DNA of 64,000 nucleotides from Streptomyces sp. cf386 (GTDB lineage Bacteria > Actinomycetota > Actinomycetes > Streptomycetales > Streptomycetaceae): the NCBI RefSeq assembly GCF_900103585.1, contig NZ_FNHV01000008.1, forward strand, positions 1 through 64,000, in the 5' to 3' direction. Under the pieces are notes generated by a model. That model had not been told where the DNA came from. It worked only from the letters and a program-made list of their open reading frames with translations, and searched no databases. Every line of letters begins with the position of its first letter. Position 1 is the stretch's first letter. Positions 49,591 to 58,166 of this stretch are shown piece by piece. A program made the position numbers and the translations under genes.

Positions 49591-51318
49591 ATGACCCCCA
49601 CGCCATGGATGCTTCGGCTGCGCCGCTTCGGCTACGCCGGGCAGCCGCGCACCGATACCCGCGACCGGCTGGTCCCGCCGTTCCCCGAACCGGGAGGTGA
49701 CCGCCTCTGGCGCTGTCTCGGACTCAGCCCTGCTGCGGGGCAGTTGCTGGGCCGCTGGTCCGGCTGGGGCGGTCCGCTGCTGGTCGCGCTGTTCGCCGGG
49801 CTGATCCGCTTCCGGCACCTGGGCAGTCCGCGCGCGGTGGTGTTCGACGAGACGTACTACGCCAAGGACGCCTGGTCGCTCCTCAAGCTCGGCTACGAGG
49901 GCGTCTGGCCCCCGCCCGAGGTCGCCAATCCGCAGCTGCTCGCCCATCCGCAGGCCGTTCCGCTGTCGGAGAATCCCGCGTATGTGGTCCACCCGCCCCT
50001 GGGCAAGTGGGTCATCGGTCTCGGCGAGTGGGCCTTCGGCCTCGATCCGTTCGGCTGGCGGTTCATGGTCGCCCTGCTGGGCACCCTGTCGGTGCTGATG
50101 CTGTGCCGGATCGGCCGGCGGCTGTTCCGCTCCACCGCGCTCGGCTGCCTGGCCGGTGTCCTACTGGCCGTTGACGGTCTCCACTTCGTGATGAGCCGGA
50201 CCGCGTTGCTCGACCTGGTCGTGAGCTTTTTCGTGGTGGCGGCGTTCGGCTGTCTGCTGCTGGACCGTGACCGGGCGCGAGCCCGGCTGGCCGCCGCGCT
50301 GCCGGTCGGCGGGGACGGGAAGGCGGTCCCCGACCGTGCGGCCGGCGACCGGACCGGAATGGGCCTTCGACCATGGCGGATCGCCGCCGGGGTGTGCCTG
50401 GGGCTGGCCTGCGCCACCAAGTGGAGCGGCGTGTACTTCCTGGCCGCGTTCGGGCTGATGTCGGTGCTGTGGGACATCGGCGCACGTCGGGTGGCCGGCG
50501 CCGAGCGCCCCTACTTGTCCACTCTGCGCAAGGACGCCGGCTTCGCGTTCCTCTCGCTGATACCCGTCGCGATCACGACGTATCTCCTGTCGTGGACCGG
50601 CTGGTTCGCGTCCCGCGACGGATACGGCCGCCAGTGGGCCGCCGATCGCCAGGGCCGCTCCCCCGACCATCTCGCGCTGCTCGGCCTGCGGTTCGACCTT
50701 CCGCAGTTCGACCTGACCTGGGTACCCGCCGCGCTGCGCAGCCTGTGGCACTACGAGTCTCAGGTCTACGCGTTCCACGTCAGCCTGACCAAACCGCACG
50801 GCTACCAGTCCAACCCCTGGAGCTGGCTGGTCCTCGGCCGCCCGGTCCTCTACCACCGCGAAACCCCCGAGTACGGCCAGGACGGCTGCACGGCGCCGGC
50901 CGGCTGCGTCCGCGAGGTGCTGGCCATCGGCACACCGCTGCTGTGGTGGGCGGCCTGTTTCGCGCTGTTGTATCTGCTCTACCGCTGGGGCCTGCGTCGC
51001 GACTGGCGCGCGGGCGCGGTCCTGTGCGCGGTCGCCGCCGGGTATCTGCCGTGGTTCCTGTACCAGGAGCGCACGATCTTCCTGTTCTACGCGGTCGCCT
51101 TCGTACCGTTCCTCTGCCTGGCGGTCGCGATGATGATCGGAGCGATCCTCGGCCCGCCGGGGTCGGACGGGCAACGGCGGATGCGGGGCGCGGTCGGCGC
51201 GGGCGTCCTGGTGCTGCTGATCGTCTGGAACTTCATCTACTTCTTCCCGCTGTACACGGCCGGCACGCTTCCCGTGGACGCCTGGCGAGCCCGGATGTGG
51301 CTCGACACCTGGGGCTAG
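49591..51318 (+). CDS. Protein O-mannosyltransferase (PMT family, GT39)
   Basis: 575 residues with about 11 transmembrane helices. The conserved acidic motif FDETYYAKDAW (near 87-97), HPPLGKW and TKPHGYQSNPWSW identify actinobacterial PMT. It transfers mannose from polyprenyl-phosphate-mannose to Ser/Thr of secreted proteins. Streptomyces normally has one housekeeping pmt in another context; this may be a second copy. It follows the sigma/membrane pair by ten bases and is probably in the same operon, so glycosylation may be under that sigma factor. Confidence 0.88.
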   Translation: MTPTPWMLRLRRFGYAGQPRTDTRDRLVPPFPEPGGDRLWRCLGLSPAAGQLLGRWSGWGGPLLVALFAGLIRFRHLGSPRAVVFDETYYAKDAWSLLKLGYEGVWPPPEVANPQLLAHPQAVPLSENPAYVVHPPLGKWVIGLGEWAFGLDPFGWRFMVALLGTLSVLMLCRIGRRLFRSTALGCLAGVLLAVDGLHFVMSRTALLDLVVSFFVVAAFGCLLLDRDRARARLAAALPVGGDGKAVPDRAAGDRTGMGLRPWRIAAGVCLGLACATKWSGVYFLAAFGLMSVLWDIGARRVAGAERPYLSTLRKDAGFAFLSLIPVAITTYLLSWTGWFASRDGYGRQWAADRQGRSPDHLALLGLRFDLPQFDLTWVPAALRSLWHYESQVYAFHVSLTKPHGYQSNPWSWLVLGRPVLYHRETPEYGQDGCTAPAGCVREVLAIGTPLLWWAACFALLYLLYRWGLRRDWRAGAVLCAVAAGYLPWFLYQERTIFLFYAVAFVPFLCLAVAMMIGAILGPPGSDGQRRMRGAVGAGVLVLLIVWNFIYFFPLYTAGTLPVDAWRARMWLDTWG

Positions 51319-51357
51319 CCCAGCCGCTCGCACGCTATGACGGGGATCACACCGAAG

Positions 51358-51387
51358 GGAAAACCTGCCGTCGGGGGCGGGCGTCTA
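51358..51387 (+). promoter_or_regulatory. ECF-type promoter of the sigma gene at 51394
   Basis: GGAAAACC (51358-51365) and CGTCTA (51382-51387) are 16 bases apart, the GGAAC/CGTC pattern of ECF-dependent promoters. Its start would fall at about 51394, the GTG itself. This suggests autoregulation and a leaderless mRNA. Confidence 0.55.
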
Positions 51388-51393
51388 GAGGGT

Positions 51394-51954
51394 GTGAGAT
51401 CAGTCAGGAAGGCAGCGGGCGAGTTGGACGAGGAGCGTCTCGTCCGGCTCGTGGCAAGAGGCGACCGTGCCGCGTTCGAGGAGCTGTACCGGCGTACGTC
51501 GCCGTGGATGGCGGTGCGGCTGCGGCGGCGCTGCGCGGACGAGCAGATCGTCGCCGAGGTCATGCAGGAGACGTATCTCGCGGTGTGGCGCGCGGCGGGT
51601 GCGTTCGCGGGGGCCTCGGTGGGCGGGACGGCCGTCGGCTGGCTGTGGACGATCGCGGCGCGCCGCCTCGTCGACGCCTTCCGGCGCCGGGCCCACCATG
51701 CCGAGCCGCCCGCGGCGGCCGCTCTCCCCGACGCGGTGCCCGCCGCCGAGGACGAGGCGCTCGCGGCGACCGTCGGCGGTGACGTCGGTGACGCGCTGCG
51801 GCGCCTCGCGCCGGAGCTCCGGCAGGTACTGCAGGCCATGGTCCTCGACGGGTTGTCCGTCCGGGAGACCGCGGTCCTGCTCGGGTTGCCCGAGGGCACG
51901 GTCAAGACCCGGGCCCGGCGGGCCCGGCACGCGATGCGGAAGGCGCTGGCATGA
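51394..51954 (+). CDS. ECF RNA polymerase sigma factor
   Basis: 186 residues. Region 2 (FEELYRRTSPWMAVRLRRR, VMQETYLAVWR) and region 4 (LRQVLQAMVLDGLSVRETAVLLGLPEGTVKTRARRA, of which LSVRETAVLLGLPEGTVKTR is the HTH). I start at GTG 51394 because an ECF promoter places the transcript start there; an ATG at 51337 lies upstream of that promoter and has no SD. It overlaps the anti-sigma gene (ATGA) and leads a five-gene operon with an ABC transporter. Confidence 0.87.
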   Translation: MRSVRKAAGELDEERLVRLVARGDRAAFEELYRRTSPWMAVRLRRRCADEQIVAEVMQETYLAVWRAAGAFAGASVGGTAVGWLWTIAARRLVDAFRRRAHHAEPPAAAALPDAVPAAEDEALAATVGGDVGDALRRLAPELRQVLQAMVLDGLSVRETAVLLGLPEGTVKTRARRARHAMRKALA

Positions 51955-52772
51955 GTGGGGAGCACGCGTCGATGCGGATCATCGACGGTTACGCACGCGG
52001 TGACGACACGGGCCTCGCCGCCGACGAAGTGTGGGCCCTGGAGGCCCACTTGGAGGCGTGCGGGATGTGCCGGGAGCGGCTGGCGGCCGTCGTCGCCGCC
52101 GAAGTGCCCGGCGTGGCGGCGCTGGTCGACACCGTGTGGTCGGACCTGGAGCCGCAGCTGGCCACGGCCGGTCCGGTGCCGGCCCGCCGACGCTGGTCGG
52201 CGCGGCTGTCGGTGTGGATGACGCCGGTGATGGTGCCGTGGCTGGCCATGGTCATGAGCGTGACGCTGCTCGCACTGCTGCTGGACGTGGTCGACAGCGG
52301 CACCGGCGAGGTGTCGCTGGTGCTGCTGCTCGCCCCGGTCCTGCCCGTGCTCGGTGTCGCGGCGTCGTGGTCGCGCGGTCTGGACCCGGCGTACGAACTG
52401 ACGGCCTCCGTGCCCAGGGCCGGGCTCCACCTGGTGCTGCGGCGCACCGCCTCCGTGCTCGTCGTGGTCGTCCCCGCGCTGCTGGCGGGCGGCTGGGTGA
52501 CGGGGGTGACGGCCGCGCAGTGGCTGCTGCCCTGTCTGGCCTTCACCTCGACGACCCTGGCGCTCGGCGGTGTCGTCGGCGTGACCCGCGCCGCCGTCGC
52601 GCTGGTGGCCGTATGGGCCGCGGTGATCGTGGCGCCGAGCCTGGCCGCCGGCCGTACCGCCTTCGCCCTGCAGACGGACGGGCTGCCCGTATGGGGGCTC
52701 ATCCTCGCGCTCGGCATCGGTGTCGTGATCGTCCGCAGGGACGCGTACGCCGTGCTGGGAGCCCATCGATGA
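51951..52772 (+). CDS. Zinc-finger anti-sigma factor, multi-pass membrane protein
   Basis: 273 residues. N-terminal ZAS motif HLEACGMCRERL (near 27-38), followed by about six transmembrane helices. The ZAS domain holds the sigma factor inactive at the membrane. It is unusual in having several membrane helices rather than one. Both ends overlap neighbours by four bases (ATGA), so sigma, anti-sigma and ABC subunits are made together. Confidence 0.83.
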   Translation: MSGEHASMRIIDGYARGDDTGLAADEVWALEAHLEACGMCRERLAAVVAAEVPGVAALVDTVWSDLEPQLATAGPVPARRRWSARLSVWMTPVMVPWLAMVMSVTLLALLLDVVDSGTGEVSLVLLLAPVLPVLGVAASWSRGLDPAYELTASVPRAGLHLVLRRTASVLVVVVPALLAGGWVTGVTAAQWLLPCLAFTSTTLALGGVVGVTRAAVALVAVWAAVIVAPSLAAGRTAFALQTDGLPVWGLILALGIGVVIVRRDAYAVLGAHR

Positions 52773-53611
52773 CCATCCGAAAGGTCGGAAAGGACCACCA
52801 CATGACGTCCGCCGTGAGCTCGGCCGACATCGCACCTACGCGGTACGCCTGGGAGATCCGGGCCACCGGGCTGAAGGTCAGGGTCGGAAGGAAACGGATG
52901 GCCGTGGACGGGCTCGACCTGTCGCTGGGCACCGGCGTACACGGTCTGCTCGGGCCCAACGGGGCGGGCAAGACCACCCTCATCCGGGCGCTGGCCACCG
53001 TGCTCCGTCCCACCGAGGGCACCCTGGAACTGCTCGGCGAGCCCGCGGGCGGCATGGGCGAGCACCGTGCGCTGCGCCGCCGGATCGGCTATCTGCCGCA
53101 GGAGTTCGGCTACTACAAGCGCTTCACGGTGCGCGAGTTCGTCGAGTACATGGCGTGGCTGAAGGAGGTGCCGAAGGCGGACATCCCCGCGGCCGTGCAG
53201 CGTGCCGTGGAGCGGGTGGGTCTCGCGGACCGGGCCGACGAGAGGATGAAAGCCCTGTCGGGCGGCATGGTGCGACGCGTCGGCATCGCCCAGGCCATCG
53301 TCAACGACCCGGCGATCCTGCTCCTCGACGAGCCGACGGTCGGCCTGGACCCGGCGCAGCGGCTCCGCTTCCGCGGACTGCTTCAGGAACTGGGCACGGA
53401 CACCTGCGTGGTCGTCTCGACCCACCTGGTGGAGGACGTCGCCGCCGCCTGCACCGACGTGGTGCTCTTCGCCGAGGGCCGGCTGGTCTTCCAGGGCCCG
53501 CCGGACGAGCTGGCCTCGGTGGGCGGCCCGGAGCACGTGGGTGACAGCCCGCTGGAGCGCGGCTACTCGGCCATGCTTCTCAACCCGAAGCAGGGAAAGG
53601 GTACTTGGTGA
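52769..53611 (+). CDS. ABC transporter ATP-binding protein
   Basis: 280 residues. Walker A GPNGAGKTTL, Q-loop YLPQEFGYY, signature LSGGMVRR, Walker B ILLLDEPTVGLDP and switch His in STHLVED. Typical of ABC-2-type export or antibiotic-resistance ATPases. Start at ATG 52769 overlaps the anti-sigma stop with GGGAG upstream; ATG 52802 with GAAAGG is an alternative. The partner permease follows by GTGA overlap. Confidence 0.92.
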   Translation: MTIRKVGKDHHMTSAVSSADIAPTRYAWEIRATGLKVRVGRKRMAVDGLDLSLGTGVHGLLGPNGAGKTTLIRALATVLRPTEGTLELLGEPAGGMGEHRALRRRIGYLPQEFGYYKRFTVREFVEYMAWLKEVPKADIPAAVQRAVERVGLADRADERMKALSGGMVRRVGIAQAIVNDPAILLLDEPTVGLDPAQRLRFRGLLQELGTDTCVVVSTHLVEDVAAACTDVVLFAEGRLVFQGPPDELASVGGPEHVGDSPLERGYSAMLLNPKQGKGTW

Positions 53612-54990
53612 ACGTCCGCGTCCTGCGCATCGAACTGAGGCGCTCCGTCGCCCCGTGGGCCGGGGCGGTGGTCCTGACGACCGCACTGGCGTTCCTGTAC
53701 CTGCTGAGCGGCCCGTGGTGGAAGGGCACCGCCCTGTGGACGGCCCAGTGGACGTCCATGGCCCTGTGGACGCGCCTCCTGCTGGTCTATCTGTGGCCGC
53801 TGGTCGTGGCGCTCGGGGCGCTCCAGGGGCTGCGCGACCACCGCTCGAAGATGTCCGAGCTGCTGACGAGCACGCCGCGGCCCGCCTGGCACCGCGCGGC
53901 CACACTGGCGGGCACCCTCGCCCTCACGCTTGCCTCGGCCTTCGCGCTCCTGGTCCTCCTGGGCGCGGCCCAGGTGATGCTCGGCGACACCGCGTACACG
54001 CACCTCGGATGGCTGCCGATCTCGCTGGTGGGGGCACTCGCCCTGGTCGCGGGGTCCGTGCTGGGCATGGGAATGGGGCGGATGCTGCCGTCCCCGCTGA
54101 CCCCGCCCGCGCTGGCCGTGACGGCCTTCGTGTTCGTCAACCTGCTGCGGATGTCGTTGGAGTCGGGGACGCCCACGTCCATCGTGCCGAACCGGATCGC
54201 GCTGCTGTCACCGGCGGTGTCAGAGGTGCGCGACGTGTTCCTCACGCTCCCCGCCTCCGTGCACCTCGGGCAGACGCTCTGGCTGCTCGGCATGGCCGCG
54301 ACGGGCTTCGCCCTGCTGGCCGTCGCGACCTGGCGCGCCCGGCTGCTCGCCCTGACGCCCGTCCTGGCAGGCGCGGCGCTCGCCCTGCTGGTCGTCCCCT
54401 CCGACCCACGCCGGACGTACGTCGTCGACGAGGCCGCCGCGGCGATGGTGTGCGACGGCCCGGTGTGCGTGACCAAGGCGCACCAGGCACAGCTCGACGA
54501 CCTCGCGGGCCCTGGCCGGAAGGCGCTGGCCCTGCTGCACGACGCGCTGGGCGACCGGGCGCCGGACGCGATCCGTGAGAGCACCGCCGTACGGGGACTC
54601 GGCGATACGCCCCAACGGCCGCGCGACACCGTCCTCATCGACTTCGACGACCGGGTGATCGCCGGCGCCGAGGGCCAGGACCTGACCCGGGCCCTGCTCG
54701 CCCAGGGCATGGCCCCGGTCTGCTTCGCCCGCAGCGCCAACGAGAGCGGCACGCTCGGCGAGATCGCCGGGCAGAGCGTCGCGGCGGGCTGGGTCCTCGG
54801 GGACCTCGAACCGCTCGACGGCAGTGTCCACTCCGCGCGCGACCAGCTCGACGTGGCCCGCCCGGTGTGGAAGGAACTCAAGGCGCTGCCGCGTTCCGAG
54901 CAGCGCGCTCGGATCAACGCGATGCACACGGCCGCGCTCTCCTGCCAGGGCGACCCCCTCGACATCCTGGACGGCGGTGCGTCCCGGTGA
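53608..54990 (+). CDS. ABC transporter permease with large extracytoplasmic domain
   Basis: 460 residues. Six to seven transmembrane helices in the first 270 residues (ALAFLYLLSGPWW, LLLVYLWPLVVALGAL, and others), then a soluble region of about 180 residues (RTYVVDEAAAAMVCDGPVC... with paired cysteines). The soluble region may bind a ligand. GTG 53608 overlaps the ATPase stop. It is part of the sigma-controlled operon. Confidence 0.8.
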   Translation: MNVRVLRIELRRSVAPWAGAVVLTTALAFLYLLSGPWWKGTALWTAQWTSMALWTRLLLVYLWPLVVALGALQGLRDHRSKMSELLTSTPRPAWHRAATLAGTLALTLASAFALLVLLGAAQVMLGDTAYTHLGWLPISLVGALALVAGSVLGMGMGRMLPSPLTPPALAVTAFVFVNLLRMSLESGTPTSIVPNRIALLSPAVSEVRDVFLTLPASVHLGQTLWLLGMAATGFALLAVATWRARLLALTPVLAGAALALLVVPSDPRRTYVVDEAAAAMVCDGPVCVTKAHQAQLDDLAGPGRKALALLHDALGDRAPDAIRESTAVRGLGDTPQRPRDTVLIDFDDRVIAGAEGQDLTRALLAQGMAPVCFARSANESGTLGEIAGQSVAAGWVLGDLEPLDGSVHSARDQLDVARPVWKELKALPRSEQRARINAMHTAALSCQGDPLDILDGGASR

Positions 54991-55565
54991 GATGGCTGAC
55001 GCTGTACGCGCGTTCGCGGCAGGTGCCCGCCGCGTTCGCCGTGGTCGTGACCAGCGCCGTGGCGGTCTGGGCACTCGCCCGGGGCAACGGCGCGGGGCCC
55101 GCCGATCCGCGGCTGCCCACGCTCGTCCTCGCCGCCGGGGCGATGGCGGCCTCGATCGGGCTCGGCGGTCAGGACCTCGCGCTGGACCGCACGGCCGCGA
55201 TCCGCTGGATGCCCCGCAGGGCGGTCCACGTGCTGCTCATCGGCACGGTCGTCGGCGCCGTACTGCTGGCGGTGCAGACGCTGGGCGAGGACCTGGCCAC
55301 CACCGCGTTCGTCGTGCGCAACTGCGCGGGCCTGACGGGCCTTTGCGCCATCGGGGCGACGATCTGCGGGGCACAGCACGCGTGGACGCTGCCGGTCGGC
55401 TGGCTGGCGCTGCCCCTCTTCGCCCCGTCCCCCACGGATGTGCCGACGCAGGTGATGACCTGGATGATGCTGCCGCCCGGCACGGCCGCGGGCACCTGGA
55501 CGGCCCTGGTCCTCGCGATCGCCGGCACCGCGGCCTACGCGGTCGCGGGGCCGAGACGGCCGTAG
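54987..55565 (+). CDS. Membrane protein, last gene of the sigma/ABC operon
   Basis: 192 residues with about five transmembrane helices (FAVVVTSAVAVWALA, LVLAAGAMAASIGLG, VLLIGTVVGAVLLAV and others). No family recognised; it is probably a further subunit of the transporter. GTG 54987 overlaps the permease stop (GTGA). Convergent with the methyltransferase gene, 13 bases away. Confidence 0.75.
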   Translation: MRWLTLYARSRQVPAAFAVVVTSAVAVWALARGNGAGPADPRLPTLVLAAGAMAASIGLGGQDLALDRTAAIRWMPRRAVHVLLIGTVVGAVLLAVQTLGEDLATTAFVVRNCAGLTGLCAIGATICGAQHAWTLPVGWLALPLFAPSPTDVPTQVMTWMMLPPGTAAGTWTALVLAIAGTAAYAVAGPRRP

Positions 55566-55578
55566 GACCGTGACCGGC

Positions 55579-56205
55579 CTACACGACGGCCATGAGTGAG
55601 CGGCTGACGCGTATCTTCGACTGGCCGTGCGGGCGCTCCTCCCAGTCCTCCATGAAGCGCGCGTGCAGGCCGTGCTTCTCGGCCAGGGCCAGGAGGGTCT
55701 CGGTGCGGTAGTAGAAGTCCTCGCGCAGCACCTGGTGTTCGGTGCCCTCGGTCCGGTCGAAGGTGAAGTCGAAGTACCCGGTGTCGGACAGCACCCGGCC
55801 GACGTGGGCGAAGCACTCCTCGATGACGTCCAGCGGCGAGTGGGAGAAGACGCTGTGCGCGTGGATGACGTCGAAGTGGTCGCTGGGCAGGAAGTCCAGG
55901 GTGAGGTCGTTCGTGATGGTCAGGTGCGGCAGCTTGGCCTGGAGGCCGCGCTCGGCGAGGGTCTTCTTGGCGGCCATCAGGATGTCGGGCGAGATGTCGA
56001 TGCCGTAGTAGTCGCCGGTGTCGAGGTGGTTGATGAACCGCCAGCCGCCGCGCAGGTTGCCGCAGCCGATGTCGAGCATGCGGTGTTCGGGGCGCAGCCC
56101 GTGCTCGACGAGGTAGTCGAACTGCGTCTGCCCGAGCGCCAGCCAGCGTTCGTGGGTCTGGCTGCCGACGGCGGCCTCCGGGTTGCGGCGGGTGTCCGAG
56201 GCCAT
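55579..56205 (-). CDS. Class I SAM-dependent methyltransferase, N-terminus fused to an ABC remnant
   Basis: 208 residues from ATG 56205. Motif I MLDIGCGNLRGG, GIDISPDI and FDVIHAHSVFSH are typical of small-molecule or glycan methyltransferases. The same frame continues upstream past the ATG with a plausible methyltransferase N-terminus (AGRDAWLRLKHADHVGSYRAV, before 56205) and then runs into ABC-type sequence (GAGELRVLDADALRHPG) without any start codon or SD. So the native start appears lost in a deletion that joined it to the truncated ABC gene upstream. It may be translated from GTG 56208/ATG 56205 at low level or be inactive. Confidence 0.75.
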   Translation of the reverse strand: MASDTRRNPEAAVGSQTHERWLALGQTQFDYLVEHGLRPEHRMLDIGCGNLRGGWRFINHLDTGDYYGIDISPDILMAAKKTLAERGLQAKLPHLTITNDLTLDFLPSDHFDVIHAHSVFSHSPLDVIEECFAHVGRVLSDTGYFDFTFDRTEGTEHQVLREDFYYRTETLLALAEKHGLHARFMEDWEERPHGQSKIRVSRSLMAVV

Positions 56206-56240
56206 CACGGCGCGGTAGGAGCCGACGTGGTCGGCGTGCT

Positions 56241-56531
56241 TCAGGCGTAGCCAGGCGTCCCGGCCGGCCCGGCGGATGTACGGGGTGACCCGGCCGGGGT
56301 GCCGTAGGGCGTCGGCGTCCAGTACGCGCAGCTCCCCGGCACCGGCGTGCAGCAGGCCACGGCCAGCTGCAGCAGGGTGCTCTTGCCGGCGCCGTTGCGC
56401 CCGACGAGAGCGGTGATCCGGCCGCCGGGCACGGTGAACCCGCAGTCCCGCAGGGTCCAGGCGCCCCGCGCCCGGTACCGGAATCCGAGTCCCGTGGCGC
56501 GCAGCGCGGCCGGCGCGTCAGGCCCGGTCAT
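56241..56531 (-). pseudogene. Truncated, frameshifted ABC ATP-binding gene
   Basis: Only the N-terminal 55-60 codons are intact: Walker A GRNGAGKSTLL at about residues 43-53. After LLQLAV the reading frame turns to nonsense, while the ABC sequence continues in the next frame (GLLHAGAGELRVLDADALRHPG), which shows a frameshift near 56355-56365. The Q-loop, signature and Walker B, about 200 residues, are missing. The gene overlaps the GntR gene (ATGA), the usual YtrA-type arrangement, so it was once an operon with a working transporter. Confidence 0.8.
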
Positions 56532-56971
56532 CGCGTCCTCCTCTTTCCGTCCCCGCTGTCCTGCTCGCTGTCGGTGGCGTCCAAAGCGGCTGTGACCAGG
56601 GCCAGGATGTCGGCCCGCTCCAGACCCACCGCCCTTGCGCGTGCTGTCCAGTCGCCGAGTTCCGCACGCAGGGGCGAGTCGTCCTCCGCTTCGGGCCGCG
56701 CCAGCGACCGCGTCACGAAAGTTCCCAGCCCGCGGCGCAGTTCGACCAGTCCGGCCTGCTCCCTGTCGCGGTAGGCCCGCAGCACGGTGTGGGGGTTGAT
56801 GGCGGTCGCGGCCACCACCTCCTTGGCCGTGGGCAACTTGTCCCCGACCTTCAACGTGCCCATCCGGAGCGCCCGTTCGGTCTGCTCGACGATCTGCACG
56901 TAGGCCGGTACGCCGCTGCCACGGTCGATGCCAATGAGGAAGGGGATGCCAATGAAGAGGGGGATGTCCAT
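56528..56971 (-). CDS. GntR family regulator, YtrA subfamily
   Basis: 147 residues. Winged helix DRGSGVPAYVQIVEQTERAL, KLPTAKEVVAATAINPHTVLRAYRDLEQ-type region (here AYRDREQAGLVELRRGLGTFV) and a short C-terminal helix, as in YtrA. These regulators control the ABC genes that follow. The N-terminus has an odd hydrophobic duplication (IPLFIG/IPFLIG) from an 18-bp tandem repeat, so the true start may be further in. Its ABC target is now a remnant. A perfect palindrome lies 18 bases upstream. Confidence 0.8.
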   Translation of the reverse strand: MDIPLFIGIPFLIGIDRGSGVPAYVQIVEQTERALRMGTLKVGDKLPTAKEVVAATAINPHTVLRAYRDREQAGLVELRRGLGTFVTRSLARPEAEDDSPLRAELGDWTARARAVGLERADILALVTAALDATDSEQDSGDGKRRTR

Positions 56972-56988
56972 GAGGAGCGCGGGCTCCC

Positions 56989-57020
56989 CGGTACCCCCGG
57001 TGATGTCACCGGGGGTACCG
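56989..57020. promoter_or_regulatory. Perfect 15-bp-arm palindrome, GntR operator or terminator
   Basis: CGGTACCCCCGGTGA (56989-57003) and its exact complement (57006-57020) are separated by two bases. It sits 18 bases before the GntR start and 30 bases after the CU044_5270-like stop, both on the minus strand. It could end the upstream transcript, bind the GntR dimer, or do both. Confidence 0.65.
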
Positions 57021-57050
57021 AGCGCCTCCCCATGCCTGCCTCTGGATACG

Positions 57051-58166
57051 TCAGCCGGCCTGTGACGGGGTCTGCTTGATGCCGTCGACGATGGCGCGGT
57101 TCATGATGGCGCTGGTGAAGACGACCGTGCCGGGCTTGATCAAGCCGCCCTCCCCGCCGACGGTGTTCACCTGGACCGTGCGCTCCCCCAGGAAGACATG
57201 GGTCTTCCTGTCGAAGATCCACTCCTCACGCTGACCGCTGGTCTCGTCCAGCCGGGCCACCGCCACACCGTGCCGCCCCGCCGCGTCCACCGCGTCGTCG
57301 ACCACGACGACACCCGGAATCTTCGCGGCGGCCTTGAACAGGGCCGAGTACAGCTCCGCCGGGGGGTAGCTCTCGCCGAGCAGATCGCCGATCGTGGTGA
57401 ACGCCTCCTGGTCGGGGGTGTTTCCGTGCCCCTCGGTCTCCTTGTAGATCTTGGCAAGGAGGGCGTCGGGGTCCGTGGTCAGCTTGGCCAGGTAGTCGTA
57501 CGACGGACTGTTCAGGTACGCCTCGGGAGTGTTGCCCTGCTCGTCGGGGAGGCTCAGGGTCTCGCCCTCCGGACTGTCGTTGACCGCGGGGTCGATCAGC
57601 CAGCCCTTGGTGCCGTCCGGGGACTCCCAGACCTGGCGGGTGTGCAGCGCGTGGCTGGCCAGCGTGGTCTTGTCGTCGACGGTCTTCAGGAAGGTGTCGG
57701 CCGTCTTGGACTCGACGTAGATGTACTGGCCGGGCTCGACGGTCGGATGGCCGTCCTCGGCCGCCGCGAGCGCGATCCGGTCGAGCAGCTGCGGTACACC
57801 CTTGGTCGACGCGACACCGACGGTCGTGGTCAGGGCCGGTCCGGTGGCGAGCCCTCCGTCCTCGATCCCGGTGCCGCCACCGGATGCGGCCACCCCTGCG
57901 ACGACCACCCCGGCGAGGACGGCGGCCAGGGCGGGCAGGGCGATCGCGGGGCGCGGCAGCCGGAAGCGCCGGGTCTTCGCCGGGGCCATCGGGTGGGTCG
58001 ACGTCGCCGCCCCGCGCTCTTCCGTCTGCGTCTCGTGAATCTGGGCCATCATGCGCTCCTTGTGGAACTGGTGACGGCCCGGCGGCAGGTCGCGCGTCGT
58101 CCGGTCGAAGAGCTGTGCGCCCTCTGCCCTCTCGTCGGCGTTCTGCCGGGACGTGTTCGCGTTCAT
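57051..58166 (-). CDS. CU044_5270-like membrane protein, partner of ECF sigma factor
   Basis: 371 residues. Cytosolic N-terminus, one transmembrane helix (ALPALAAVLAGVVVAGVAA, near 77-95) and an outer domain with GQYIYVESKTADT, TRQVWESPDGTKGWLIDP and LDETSGQREEWIFD, which matches the CU044_5270 family known beside ECF sigma genes. Probably the membrane sensor or anti-sigma partner. ATG 58166 overlaps the sigma stop (ATGA), with GGAAGG upstream. Confidence 0.82.
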   Translation of the reverse strand: MNANTSRQNADERAEGAQLFDRTTRDLPPGRHQFHKERMMAQIHETQTEERGAATSTHPMAPAKTRRFRLPRPAIALPALAAVLAGVVVAGVAASGGGTGIEDGGLATGPALTTTVGVASTKGVPQLLDRIALAAAEDGHPTVEPGQYIYVESKTADTFLKTVDDKTTLASHALHTRQVWESPDGTKGWLIDPAVNDSPEGETLSLPDEQGNTPEAYLNSPSYDYLAKLTTDPDALLAKIYKETEGHGNTPDQEAFTTIGDLLGESYPPAELYSALFKAAAKIPGVVVVDDAVDAAGRHGVAVARLDETSGQREEWIFDRKTHVFLGERTVQVNTVGGEGGLIKPGTVVFTSAIMNRAIVDGIKQTPSQAG

